From Haliea sp. (GTDB lineage: Bacteria > Pseudomonadota > Gammaproteobacteria > Pseudomonadales > Halieaceae), in assembly GCA_016704305.1 (NCBI GenBank), contig JADJAL010000047.1:1-27693 (forward strand): 27,693 nucleotides of DNA, written 5' to 3'. The notes under the pieces are model-generated. The model ran no database searches and was not told where the DNA came from. It saw only the letters and a list, made by a program, of their open reading frames with translations. The first letter of the stretch is position 1; each line of letters opens with the position of its first letter. Shown here piece by piece: positions 8,496 to 16,515 of this stretch. A program made the translations under genes and the position numbers.

Positions 8496-11171
8496 GTGGC
8501 AATTGAGTCAAGGCCATGGCACACCCTTTCGGCGAGCGAAGCTGTCGCCGAACTCACCGTCGATCCGGAGCTAGGGCTGGCCAGCAAAGCTGCGTCGGAG
8601 CGCCTGGGGCGCTGCGGTGAGAACCGACTGCTGGAACAAAAATCCCGTCCGTTGCTGCTGAAGTTTTTCGATCAGTTCAACAATCTCCTGGTCCTCGTGC
8701 TGCTTCTTGCCGCAGGGCTGGCGTGGGTGATCGGTGATCTCCCTGACGCGATCGTGATTCTGGTCGTGGTGGTATTCAATACCGTGTTGGGTTTTTACCA
8801 GGAGTACAGCGCTGAAAAAACCGTAGCGGCGCTGAAGAGCATGCTCGCCGCAACTGCAAGGGTGCGACGCGATGGCCAGGTAATCGACCTGGACGCGAAG
8901 CAACTCGTGCCCGGCGATATTGTATTGCTGGAAGCGGGCGACCGGGTGCCGGCCGATGGTCGACTGCTCGTTGCACACGTGCTGGAAGTCGATGAGGCGG
9001 CGCTGACCGGTGAGTCGAACGCGGTCGGAAAGTACACCGATGTGCTGGACGCCGTCGATCTGCCGTTGGGTGACCGCCTCAACCTGGCCTACATGAATAC
9101 GGTTGTTACACGTGGTCGCGCCGAACTGCTGGTGACGACGACCGGCATGGCAACAGAAATGGGCAAGCTGGCCGGCATGATCGCCGATGCGTCCGAGACC
9201 GAAACACCACTGCAAAAGCAGCTTGATACGCTCGGCAAGAAGCTGGGTGCGCTTGCCGGGGTGGTGGTTGTCGTTATATTCACACTCGATCTGGCGCGAG
9301 GTTTGCCGTGGAGCCAGGCCGCCCTGACAGCGGTGGCACTGGCGGTGGCGGCCATTCCGGAAGGCCTGCCTGCGGTAGTGACCGTCACGCTTGCGATCGG
9401 CATGTGGCGCATGGGAAAAAACCGCGCCATTGTGAAGACGCTGTCCTCGGTGGAAACGCTGGGTTCGACCACGGTGATCTGCTCCGACAAGACGGGCACG
9501 CTGACCATGAACGAGATGACCGCGCGTGCGGGATGGTTTGCGGGAAAGCGTTTCACGGTGAGCGGTGAAGGTTACACGGATGACGGCGAAATCCGTTTCG
9601 ATGGCTCGACGCAGGCATTGAGGCGATTCCTGATGCCGATGGTGCTCTGCACCGAGTCACGTGTCCGCGAAGGCAAGTTGATTGGCAATCCCACCGAGGG
9701 CGGACTGTGGGTGCTGGCGCAAAAAGGCGGGCTCGACCCTGACTACGAACAGGCGGAGCAGCCGCGTATTGCCGAGATTCCTTTTGATTCAGCGCACAAG
9801 TTCATGGCGACATTCCATCACACGGGCGAGTTCGTACACATGTTCGTCAAGGGCGCGCCGGATGTTCTGCTCAAGCACTCAGGCAGTTGCCTCGACGAGA
9901 CAGGCGATAAGGCGCTGGACACAGCGCTGCGCGAAAAGATCGAGGCGGAGTACGAACGCCTCGCTACCCGGGCTCTGCGCGTACTCGCTGTGGCGCAACG
10001 CATTATTCCTGCGCACGAATTTGATCCTGCGGGCGATCTCATGGATTGGACGTGCGGCTGGACGTTCCTGGGACTGGCCGGATTGATGGATCCACCGCGC
10101 CCGGAAGCCAGGCGTGCCATAGCAGACTGCCGGCGCGCCGGTATCCAGGTCAAGATGATTACCGGCGACCACCAGTTGACGGCGGCGGCTATCGCGCGCG
10201 AACTCGGCTTGCAGGGCGAGGTGGTGAGCGGCGAGCAACTGGATGCGATGAGCGAGGACGAACTGGCGCGCTGCATCAATGACATCGCGGTGTTTGCCCG
10301 CGTTTCGCCGGCACACAAGGTCAAGATTATCCGGGCACTGCGTGCTGATGGCCACATCACCGCCATGACCGGCGACGGAGTGAACGACGCGCCCGCATTG
10401 AAGGCAGCCCACATCGGCGTGGCCATGGGTATCACCGGCACTGCGGTGACCCGGGAGGCGGCGACCATGGTGCTGACCGACGATAATTTCGCCACCATTG
10501 TCCGTGCGGTGGAAGAGGGCCGCGTGGTGTTCGACAATATCGTCAACTTCGTGCGCTTCCAACTGTCCACCAATATCGGTGCGATTCTGACGGTACTCAC
10601 CGCAACCCTGCTGGGTTGGCACGCGCCGTTCAGCGCGATTCAGCTGCTGTGGATCAACATCATCATGGATGGCCCACCCGCCATGACACTGGGCATCGAC
10701 CCCGCTCGTCCCGGCATCATGCAGGAGAAGCCACGGCAGCAGGCCGCGCAGATACTCTCCGTTCCTCGATTGGCGCGGCTCCTGCTGTACGGCATCACGA
10801 TGATGCTGGGAACCCTCGGCATGTACCAGTATGGTCTCGCGGCGCAGGGGCAGACCTACGCGCTGACCCTGGCGTTTACGACGTTCGTGCTGTTCCAGTT
10901 CTTCAACGTGTTCAATGCGCGCGCAGAACACGGCACCGCATTCAACGCCAACTTCTTCAGGAATGGAAAGCTGTGGCTGGCGCTCGCCAGTGTCGTCGTC
11001 CTGCAGGCGCTTGCGGTCCACTGGTGGCCGGCGCAGGCGATATTTGGAACCACTGATCTGCACAGCCGCGACTGGCTGCTGGCGACAGCGGTGGCAGCCA
11101 GCGTGCTGCTGCTGGACGAGGTGCGCAAGTTACTGGCAGGGCGGTTCCATCAACTGCCCGGTCGCGCTTGA
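8496..11171 (+). CDS. P2-type cation-transporting ATPase, SPCA/PMR1-like (Ca/Mn)
   Basis: An 891-residue P-type ATPase starting at GTG 8496. It has a cation ATPase N-terminal domain, an actuator domain with TGES, the phosphorylation motif DKTGTLT with Asp331, and the hinge motif GDGVNDAPALKAAHIG. The membrane site is informative. Membrane segment 4 has PEGLP with Glu289. Segment 6 has WINIIMDGPPA with Asn721 and Asp725. Segment 5 has Asn693 but Ala696 where SERCA carries its site-I glutamate. This matches the single-site secretory-pathway pumps (SPCA/PMR1) better than two-site SERCA. The Gln that tunes Mn selectivity in yeast PMR1 is Met730 here. No CPx copper motif is present. It lies 34 bases after mlaB and may share its transcript. 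The transported ion is inference. Confidence 0.85.
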   Translation: MAIESRPWHTLSASEAVAELTVDPELGLASKAASERLGRCGENRLLEQKSRPLLLKFFDQFNNLLVLVLLLAAGLAWVIGDLPDAIVILVVVVFNTVLGFYQEYSAEKTVAALKSMLAATARVRRDGQVIDLDAKQLVPGDIVLLEAGDRVPADGRLLVAHVLEVDEAALTGESNAVGKYTDVLDAVDLPLGDRLNLAYMNTVVTRGRAELLVTTTGMATEMGKLAGMIADASETETPLQKQLDTLGKKLGALAGVVVVVIFTLDLARGLPWSQAALTAVALAVAAIPEGLPAVVTVTLAIGMWRMGKNRAIVKTLSSVETLGSTTVICSDKTGTLTMNEMTARAGWFAGKRFTVSGEGYTDDGEIRFDGSTQALRRFLMPMVLCTESRVREGKLIGNPTEGGLWVLAQKGGLDPDYEQAEQPRIAEIPFDSAHKFMATFHHTGEFVHMFVKGAPDVLLKHSGSCLDETGDKALDTALREKIEAEYERLATRALRVLAVAQRIIPAHEFDPAGDLMDWTCGWTFLGLAGLMDPPRPEARRAIADCRRAGIQVKMITGDHQLTAAAIARELGLQGEVVSGEQLDAMSEDELARCINDIAVFARVSPAHKVKIIRALRADGHITAMTGDGVNDAPALKAAHIGVAMGITGTAVTREAATMVLTDDNFATIVRAVEEGRVVFDNIVNFVRFQLSTNIGAILTVLTATLLGWHAPFSAIQLLWINIIMDGPPAMTLGIDPARPGIMQEKPRQQAAQILSVPRLARLLLYGITMMLGTLGMYQYGLAAQGQTYALTLAFTTFVLFQFFNVFNARAEHGTAFNANFFRNGKLWLALASVVVLQALAVHWWPAQAIFGTTDLHSRDWLLATAVAASVLLLDEVRKLLAGRFHQLPGRA

Positions 11172-11291
11172 CCTGCAGCACCAGGAAATTGACCTGATGT
11201 TGCGTGCCATCACAGCCTGATCCGGGTTAACTGCCACGACCCACCCCGATGTATTCGTTGCCCCTCGCGGCACCCCCTGCCCGGTGGCAGG

Positions 11292-11308
11292 TGTGACAAT
11301 TTGTCGCA
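11292..11308. promoter_or_regulatory. Inverted repeat upstream of copper receptor gene
   Basis: TGTGACAATTTGTCGCA is a 17-base dyad with one central base and a single mismatched pair. It lies 70 bases upstream of the receptor ATG. TATAAA at 11347-11352 could be the -10 box of the same gene, although no good -35 box is seen. The half sites look CRP-like, but the spacing is 7 rather than 6. It may be an operator of unknown owner. Confidence 0.35.
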
Positions 11309-11377
11309 TTCCTCAATGACGTTACTCCCTGTACGATCGCCCCCGTTATAAATTCCCGCGTTTTTTTGGAGGATATT

Positions 11378-13606
11378 ATGGTGTGCGTGAAGCACAAGGC
11401 TGTCGCACTGGTGATCGCGAGTATTGTGTCCGTGCCGCTGAGCGCACAGGCGCAAGCAACGGGTGACCGGACGATGGAAGAAATCGTGGTCAGCGCGTCC
11501 GGAATCCGGCACAGCCCGGTCACGCCGTTAACCGCGGGCACCAGCGACACGGCCAGCCTGCTGCGCAACATACCGGGGGTGGATCTGCGCAGTGCGGGCG
11601 GCGTTTCCAGCATACCCGGCATTCGCGGCTTGAGTGGCGATAGGGTGCGCACCAAGCTCGACGGCATGGACCTGATCTCATCCTGCGCCAATCACATGAA
11701 TCCGCCGCTGTCCTATATCGACCCGAGCAACGTCGACACCGTGGATGTCGTCGCTGGCATCACCCCGGTCAGTGTGGGTGGCGACAGCATCGGCGGCACG
11801 ATCATCGTGAATTCCGCCGCACCAGAATTCGCCAGCAGCGATGAAGCCAACCTGATCAGGGGCGAAGGCGAAACGTTCTATCGCAGCAATGGCGATGGCT
11901 ATGGCGGAAACGTGTCGGCGACCCTCGCCAGCAAGCTGCTGAGCCTCAATTACGACGGCGCTACCGCACAAGCGGATAATTACAAGGCGGGCAATGACTT
12001 CAAACCCGCCGGCCCGGCCGCTAAAGACCGTGGATTTCTACCGGGCGATGAAGTGGGCTCTACCTACTACGACTCCACCAACCAGTTCATGAGCGTCGGA
12101 TTGCAGCACGAGAATCACCTCGCGGATGTAAAAGTTCGTTACCAGCATATTTCCGAACAGGGTTTTCCCAACCAACGGATGGACATGACGGACAACAAGA
12201 GTCACTCGATAAACCTGGGCGACAAGGCCACGTTTGACTGGGGCGTACTGGAATCGCGTGTCTACTATGAGAAGACCCGCCACAGCATGAATTTTGGCCA
12301 GGACAAACAGTTCATGTATGGCGACGTGCCCGGTATGCCGATGGAAACCGAGGGCAAGAATATTGGCGCGACCATCAAGGCCGGCACGCTGCTCAGTTCG
12401 CGGGACATACTGCGCACCGGTCTCGAGTACCAGGCCTACCGTCTGGATGATTGGTGGCCGCCATCCGGTACCGGCATGATGATGTCCCCGAACACGTTTG
12501 AAAACATCAACGATGGAACCAGGGATCGCTATGCCATTTTCGGTGAATGGGAATCGCGCTGGTCAGGCCAATGGACAACCGTTCTGGGTGCTCGCGCTGA
12601 ACTGGTGAGAATGAATACGGGAGACGTGCAGGGATATTCAAATACCAATGGCATGGGCATGGGCATGGGCATGGTGCATAACTACCTCGCGGAATCCACT
12701 GCGTTTAATGAGCGCAACCGTCGACGCACGGATGAAAACGTCGATGTCACGGCGTTGGCCCGCTATACGCCTGACGCCAACCAGACCTACGAGGCGGGTG
12801 TCGCGCGCAAAACGCGCTCACCGAACCTGTACGAACGCTACTCCTGGTCAACCAGCGGCATGTCCATGCTGATGGTCAACCTGGCGGGCGATGGCAACGG
12901 CTATGTTGGCAATCTGGATCTGGAACCTGAAGTTGCCAACACAATCAGCGCGACGGCGAACTGGCACGATGCCCGGCGCGCGAGTTGGGAAGTGGAAATC
13001 ACACCTTACCTCACCTACGTCGACGATTTCATCGATGCGAAGCGTTGCGTTTCGAACACGCCCGCCTGTGGTCCTGCCAACCAGAGCGCGACCGACGCGT
13101 TTGTCTACCTGCAGTTCGTCAACCAGAATGCGCGACTCCATGGCGTGGATGTATCCGGCTCTTACCTGGCGTTGCAGCATGTGGATTTCGGCAGGTTCAC
13201 GGTGAGCGGTGTGGTGGGATACACGAGTGGCGAGAACCGAAAAACCAATGACAATCTCTACAACATCATGCCCCTCAACGCCAAACTGTCACTGGAACAA
13301 CGCGTGGGCAACTGGACCAACGTGGTGGAGGCACAATTCGTCGCGGACAAGGACAATGTGTCAGCGGTGCGCAATGAGATACAAACCGGCAGTTACAACG
13401 TGTACAGCCTGCGCAGCAGCTATGAATGGAAGCAGTTCCGTGTCGACGTGGGTGTCGAAAACCTGACGGACGAATTTTACGACTTGCCGCTGGGCGGTGC
13501 CTACGTCGGCCAGGGCATGACGATGTCCGGCACAGGCGTGCCGTGGGGCATTGCCGTACCGGGCATGGGTCGCTCGATCTACACGGGTTTGAGCATGCGG
13601 TTTTGA
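11378..13606 (+). CDS. oprC: TonB-dependent copper receptor, OprC/NosA-like
   Basis: A 742-residue outer-membrane receptor with signal peptide (1-27, ending in SAQAQA), TonB box EEIVVSA (34-40), plug domain, 22-strand-type barrel and a terminal aromatic (GLSMRF). The plug carries CANHM at 103-107, the CxxxM site known to bind copper in Pseudomonas OprC. It is followed by NPPLSYIDP and AGITPVSVGGDSIGG, which are strongly typical of that family. Several Met clusters lie in predicted loops: GMMMSP, a GM repeat at residues 425-432, GMSMLM and GQGMTMSG. The start was placed at ATG 11378 behind a strong GGAGG. It probably imports copper and so supports cuproenzymes. The substrate call is strong by motif but untested here. 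Confidence 0.9.
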   Translation: MVCVKHKAVALVIASIVSVPLSAQAQATGDRTMEEIVVSASGIRHSPVTPLTAGTSDTASLLRNIPGVDLRSAGGVSSIPGIRGLSGDRVRTKLDGMDLISSCANHMNPPLSYIDPSNVDTVDVVAGITPVSVGGDSIGGTIIVNSAAPEFASSDEANLIRGEGETFYRSNGDGYGGNVSATLASKLLSLNYDGATAQADNYKAGNDFKPAGPAAKDRGFLPGDEVGSTYYDSTNQFMSVGLQHENHLADVKVRYQHISEQGFPNQRMDMTDNKSHSINLGDKATFDWGVLESRVYYEKTRHSMNFGQDKQFMYGDVPGMPMETEGKNIGATIKAGTLLSSRDILRTGLEYQAYRLDDWWPPSGTGMMMSPNTFENINDGTRDRYAIFGEWESRWSGQWTTVLGARAELVRMNTGDVQGYSNTNGMGMGMGMVHNYLAESTAFNERNRRRTDENVDVTALARYTPDANQTYEAGVARKTRSPNLYERYSWSTSGMSMLMVNLAGDGNGYVGNLDLEPEVANTISATANWHDARRASWEVEITPYLTYVDDFIDAKRCVSNTPACGPANQSATDAFVYLQFVNQNARLHGVDVSGSYLALQHVDFGRFTVSGVVGYTSGENRKTNDNLYNIMPLNAKLSLEQRVGNWTNVVEAQFVADKDNVSAVRNEIQTGSYNVYSLRSSYEWKQFRVDVGVENLTDEFYDLPLGGAYVGQGMTMSGTGVPWGIAVPGMGRSIYTGLSMRF
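12650..12673 (+). repeat. In-frame hexamer repeat (GGCATG)x4 coding Gly-Met
   Basis: Four perfect GGCATG copies encode Gly-Met four times inside a predicted extracellular loop of the copper receptor. The unit is a multiple of three, so copy-number slippage would lengthen or shorten the methionine loop without breaking the frame. Confidence 0.85.
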
Positions 13607-13613
13607 GCAACTG

Positions 13614-13634
13614 ACGGCAGCGAAGTGCTGCCGT
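13614..13634. terminator. Hairpin between convergent genes
   Basis: ACGGCAGC and GCTGCCGT form a perfect 8-base stem with a GAAGT loop. It lies 7 bases after the receptor stop and 13 bases before the stop of the convergent DUF1330 gene. No T run follows on either strand, so it is a weak candidate for a bidirectional intrinsic terminator. Confidence 0.45.
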
Positions 13635-13647
13635 GGTTCACAGCCGA

Positions 13648-13962
13648 TTATCCGCGCGGCGGCAGTCCATGCACCAGCGTGAGAAAGTCCAGGCGAGTGC
13701 CCGCACGGCGATGCTCGCTCAGGGCCTGGTAATCGGCGTCCGCGTACCAGTCCTTCGCGGCCTGCTCCGAGGGAAACTTGAAGATAATCATGCGCCCGGT
13801 ACGTGGCGTGTCTCCCTCCAGCGTGATGGGATTGTCGTCATAGGTGAGAAATTCGCCGCCGTATTTCTTCAGGAAGCCGAAAAAGCCTTTCTCATATTTG
13901 CGATAGGACTCCACTTCAGTAATGGTGAGGTTAACCACCATGCACACTGGGGTATCAGACAT
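13648..13962 (-). CDS. DUF1330 family protein
   Basis: A 104-residue cytosolic protein with the dimeric alpha-beta barrel pattern of DUF1330: 'VVNLTITEVESYRKYEKGF' at the start, then 'RMIIFKFPSEQAAKDWYADADYQAL' and a closing 'LVHGL'. The second block is diagnostic of this ferredoxin-like family. No member has a firm biochemical role that I can name. ATG 13962 is chosen because AAGGA lies about seven bases upstream; a GTG two codons earlier is possible. It is convergent with the copper receptor. Confidence 0.85.
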   Translation of the reverse strand: MSDTPVCMVVNLTITEVESYRKYEKGFFGFLKKYGGEFLTYDDNPITLEGDTPRTGRMIIFKFPSEQAAKDWYADADYQALSEHRRAGTRLDFLTLVHGLPPRG

Positions 13963-14065
13963 GCACACGTCCTTTCATTCAGCGAGGATGAAACCGTATT
14001 GCTGGGGAGGCGTTAACCAGCCCAATAAAATACGGCATTAGTTATGCCACAATAATGGAGGCGTG

Positions 14066-14095
14066 ATGTCCTGTCCAGAAATGCCCTGTCCGGAA
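14066..14095 (+). repeat. 15-base tandem repeat, two copies
   Basis: Copies at 14066-14080 and 14081-14095 are 13/15 identical (ATGTCCTGTCCAGAA and ATGCCCTGTCCGGAA). Each would encode a Met-x-Cys-Pro-Glu unit in the possible micropeptide. Confidence 0.7.
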
Positions 14096-14125
14096 TTGCT
14101 GCGTCGGGATGAATTGCGTCGCTAA
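14066..14125 (+). CDS. Possible 19-residue Cys-Pro micropeptide
   Basis: A tiny frame (MSCPEMPCPELLRRDELRR) preceded by GGAGG at a good distance (GGAGGCGTG then ATG). The first ten codons are a tandem repeat of a 15-base unit. Its TAA sits in the loop of the hairpin at 14111-14145. It carries two Cys and two Met and lies near a copper receptor, so metal binding is conceivable. A chance open frame is equally possible. Confidence 0.25.
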   Translation: MSCPEMPCPELLRRDELRR

Positions 14126-14145
14126 TGGCGACGCGGTGCCAATTC
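14111..14145. terminator. Hairpin at the 3' end of the lipoprotein gene
   Basis: GCGTCGC (14116-14122) and GCGACGC (14128-14134) form a perfect 7-base stem with a TAATG loop. Outer arms GAATTG and CAATTC extend it after an asymmetric bulge. It overlaps the lipoprotein stop codon. There is no clear T tract, so terminator function is only probable. Confidence 0.4.
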
Positions 14146-15022
14146 ATTGCATCGCGGCCAGCGGGTCGACCAACACATTCTCCTTGATTTCATAGCTGCT
14201 ATCGAAGCGCGGACAGTAGGTTTTGCGCCGTGTTGCGGTACCTGTTGGGGATTGCACTTCCGTCACAATGCACTGCGAGAAACCGGCGAAGTCCGCATCG
14301 AGATCCACCCAGGTAATCTGTATCGAAACATAGGATGGACCGGCGCTGAGGCCCATCCCTTCGAGCGTGTAGGTCTTTCCGACGATGAACGGCTGCGCGA
14401 AACTCGCATAAATTTCCCGCACGGGAAACTGGCTGTTCACGATGTCGTATACCGGCTGGTTGTTGTCATCGATATGCAAAACATCCAGCCACACCAGGAA
14501 GTTTTTGCGCGTTGCGGCATCGACAAGAATCGTATTGCCCATGCATTGGCGTTGATGCTCACCCACTGCGCTGGTTGTTTCCCGGTAGCGGAAGACTATC
14601 TCGGGGTTGGGAGAAAACACCTGTCCCTGGCAGTCAGCGCTGGGAGCGAAGTCGCCGGACAAATTGCCCAGGCTGACCTCGGGTGAAAAAATGGCCCGCA
14701 ACGGTGCTACGGTCTGCCCCCAGTATTGGTGCACCGTGGTCGCCGGTACTGAAAACGAACACTTGTTGCCCTGGGGAGCGGGGCAGCCCCACCAGTTTAG
14801 GAAGCCAAAGCTTTCTCGTGGAATAGCGGTGTAAGTCGTGTTGTAACCATGGGCAATGTAATTGACGCAGGGCGCGTCTTCGAAGCTGCACCCGCTGCCG
14901 CCACTGCCCGACGCTGTAATGTCGCCGCTGCCGACGATCTCAAGGGGGTGGCTGCAGGCGCCAAGCAGTGCGAGCAATGCCAGCGTCAGCAGCGTTGGAC
15001 CGGGATTCTGGAATGGAGACAT
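14144..15022 (-). CDS. Hypothetical lipoprotein with a cysteine-rich N-terminal repeat
   Basis: A 292-residue protein with a lipoprotein signal: Leu/Ala core and lipobox LGAC with the lipid-bearing Cys23. Residues about 28-85 (VGSGDITASG, paired Cys, TYTAIPRE, FLNWWGCP) resemble the short beta repeat, of the divergent InlB-B type, found in many marine gammaproteobacterial surface proteins. The remainder (about 90-292) is unrecognised, with several Cys (DCQGQVF, RQCMGN, SQCIVTE, KTYCPRF) that could form disulfides in the periplasm. ATG 15022 is supported by GGAGG eight bases upstream; the longer frame adds an implausible Arg/Ser-rich leader. It follows the P450 on the same strand. Function unknown. 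Confidence 0.75.
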   Translation of the reverse strand: MSPFQNPGPTLLTLALLALLGACSHPLEIVGSGDITASGSGGSGCSFEDAPCVNYIAHGYNTTYTAIPRESFGFLNWWGCPAPQGNKCSFSVPATTVHQYWGQTVAPLRAIFSPEVSLGNLSGDFAPSADCQGQVFSPNPEIVFRYRETTSAVGEHQRQCMGNTILVDAATRKNFLVWLDVLHIDDNNQPVYDIVNSQFPVREIYASFAQPFIVGKTYTLEGMGLSAGPSYVSIQITWVDLDADFAGFSQCIVTEVQSPTGTATRRKTYCPRFDSSYEIKENVLVDPLAAMQ

Positions 15023-15105
15023 GACTGACCTCCGGCACATTGCGGATCGTGCACAGCGTGCACTGGCAATCGATTTTTTGCTACTCCTCGCCCTCCAGTA
15101 TAGCC

Positions 15106-15126
15106 GCCCGCCGAAGGCAGGCGGGC
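15106..15126. terminator. GC-rich hairpin after the P450 gene
   Basis: GCCCGCC and GGCGGGC form a perfect 7-base stem around a GAAGGCA loop. It lies about 12 bases downstream of the P450 stop on the minus strand and upstream of the lipoprotein start. No T run follows, so it may be a weak terminator or processing site between the two genes. Confidence 0.4.
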
Positions 15127-15137
15127 AGAGCAATCGT

Positions 15138-16357
15138 TCAGGCGGCTTTCGCCCTGACGCGGGCGGGCAGCGTGTCCCAGCCGCGCACCGTCGACGTGCA
15201 GGTCAACTTGGCCCGTTCCATGTCGAGATCCCACTCGGGGAAACGCTTGAGCATCTCTTCAAGGAAGATCTGGCCTTCCAGGCGTGCCAGTACATTGCCC
15301 GGGCAGGTGTGGATGCCGTAACCAAAGGTCATGTGCGCGGCCCTGTCGCGATGAATATCAAAGCGGTCGGGGTCCGGGAAACGGCGTTCATCACGGTTGG
15401 CGGCGGCCAGCATGAACATCATCGTGCTGCCAGCGGGCACGGTCTGCCCGTAGTACTCGACGTCCCTGGTGACGTAGCGCGCGGTAAACGGCCCCATCGG
15501 TTCGTAGCGGAGAATCTCCTCGACCGCCTCGGGAATCAGCGACGGGTTTTGCGCCAGCTCGCGGCGCTGGTCGGGGTGGTCGTGCAGGACTTTCGCGCTC
15601 CAGCCCATCAGGCGGTTGGTGGTTTCGTTGCCCGCGCCGGCGAGCACGTTGCAGAAACTGAGGATCTCCTCGCGGCTCAGTTTGCGTTTGACGTTCTTGT
15701 CGTCCACGAACTCAACGTTGAGGAATTCTGTCATTACATCGTCGGAAGGGTTTTTGATTCGCCAGTCGATATAGTTCTCGAACTCGGGCATGCCGCCGAT
15801 CTGTTGCGTCTCGTAATCGATGGGCTTGCCCTTTTCGGTGACGATACGTTCATCCGCGGAGTGGCGAATGGCTTGCAGGTCTTCTTCCGGATACCCAGCA
15901 ATGCGCCGATCACGCGCATCGGAATCTCGGCGCCGATGTCGGCAATGATGTCGATTTCGTCCCCGCCCACCAGTTTGTCCAGCGTACTGACGGTGAAATC
16001 GCGGATCATCGGCTCCAGGTCGCGCATCCTGCGCGGCGAGAACATGCGCGCGATGATCATGCGGTGCGCGGTGTGCAACGGTGGATCCTCGAAGATGAAC
16101 ACGCCGGCGGGCAGTTCCATGTTCATCTTCACCAACTCCAGAATACCGCCGCGCGCGGAGCTGAACGTCTGGTGGTCGGCGTGTCCGGCCCGGACGTCGT
16201 CGTAACGGCTCACCGCGTAAAAATCGTACTCCTTGTTGTAATACAGCGGTGTCTCATCGCGCATCCGCTTGTACATTGCGTAAGGATTTCGGGCCAGCTC
16301 AACCTGGTAGGGGTCGAAACTGACCGGGTTATCGGCTGCGATCGTATTCGTAGTCAT
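15138..16357 (-). pseudogene. Cytochrome P450, one-base frameshift
   Basis: A class I bacterial cytochrome P450 of about 406 residues if the frame is repaired. The first part (from ATG 16357) holds the N-terminal and C-helix regions (FIFEDPPLHTAHR, typical of CYP steroid/terpenoid-type enzymes). The second part holds the I-helix AGAGNETT, the ExxR motif EEILRYE and the haem-ligand loop FGYGIHTCPG. After LLGI the first frame becomes nonsense. Restoring one G on the plus strand next to the GG at 15889-15890 gives GIPEEDLQAI and then open sequence to the second part. All catalytic motifs are intact, so this is either a recent mutation or an assembly error. No dedicated ferredoxin or reductase is adjacent. 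The substrate is unknown. Confidence 0.88.
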
Positions 16358-16400
16358 CGTCAAAATATCCGGTGTAATATTGGCGGCACTAAACTGACAT

Positions 16401-16412
16401 CAATTGTAATTG
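16401..16412. promoter_or_regulatory. Small dyad between divergent P450 and methyltransferase genes
   Basis: CAATTGTAATTG is a perfect inverted repeat (5-base arms, 2-base centre), located 44 bases upstream of the P450 ATG. It could be an operator half of a TetR- or MarR-like site, but no regulator gene is adjacent. Confidence 0.25.
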
Positions 16413-16425
16413 GAGTCAAGGCGCG

Positions 16426-16455
16426 CGTTGTTGGCTTGTGCGTTGTTGGTTTGTG
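16426..16455 (+). repeat. 15-base tandem repeat, two copies
   Basis: CGTTGTTGGCTTGTG at 16426-16440 is followed at once by a copy with one C-to-T change (16441-16455). It lies in the divergent intergenic region, upstream of the methyltransferase start. Confidence 0.8.
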
Positions 16456-16515
16456 CAGATTGACCAGCCCCGATTCACTATACTTGCGAGAATACGCACT
16501 TCGGGACAGCACACC

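Noticed and set aside
9879..11063. 394-residue open frame on the minus strand
   Set aside because: It is antisense to the P-type ATPase, whose motifs continue intact through the whole region.
8496..11171. Copper-exporting ATPase to pair with the copper receptor
   Set aside because: There is no CPx motif in the membrane ion path and no N-terminal heavy-metal domain. Motifs are those of P2-type Ca/Mn pumps.
11292..11308. CRP site upstream of the copper receptor
   Set aside because: Half sites TGTGA and TCGCA resemble CRP, but the spacer is 7 bases instead of 6. It is kept only as an unassigned dyad.
14862..16205. 447-residue open frame on the plus strand
   Set aside because: It is antisense to the P450 and lipoprotein genes, both of which show clear motifs. 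The protein has no recognisable fold.
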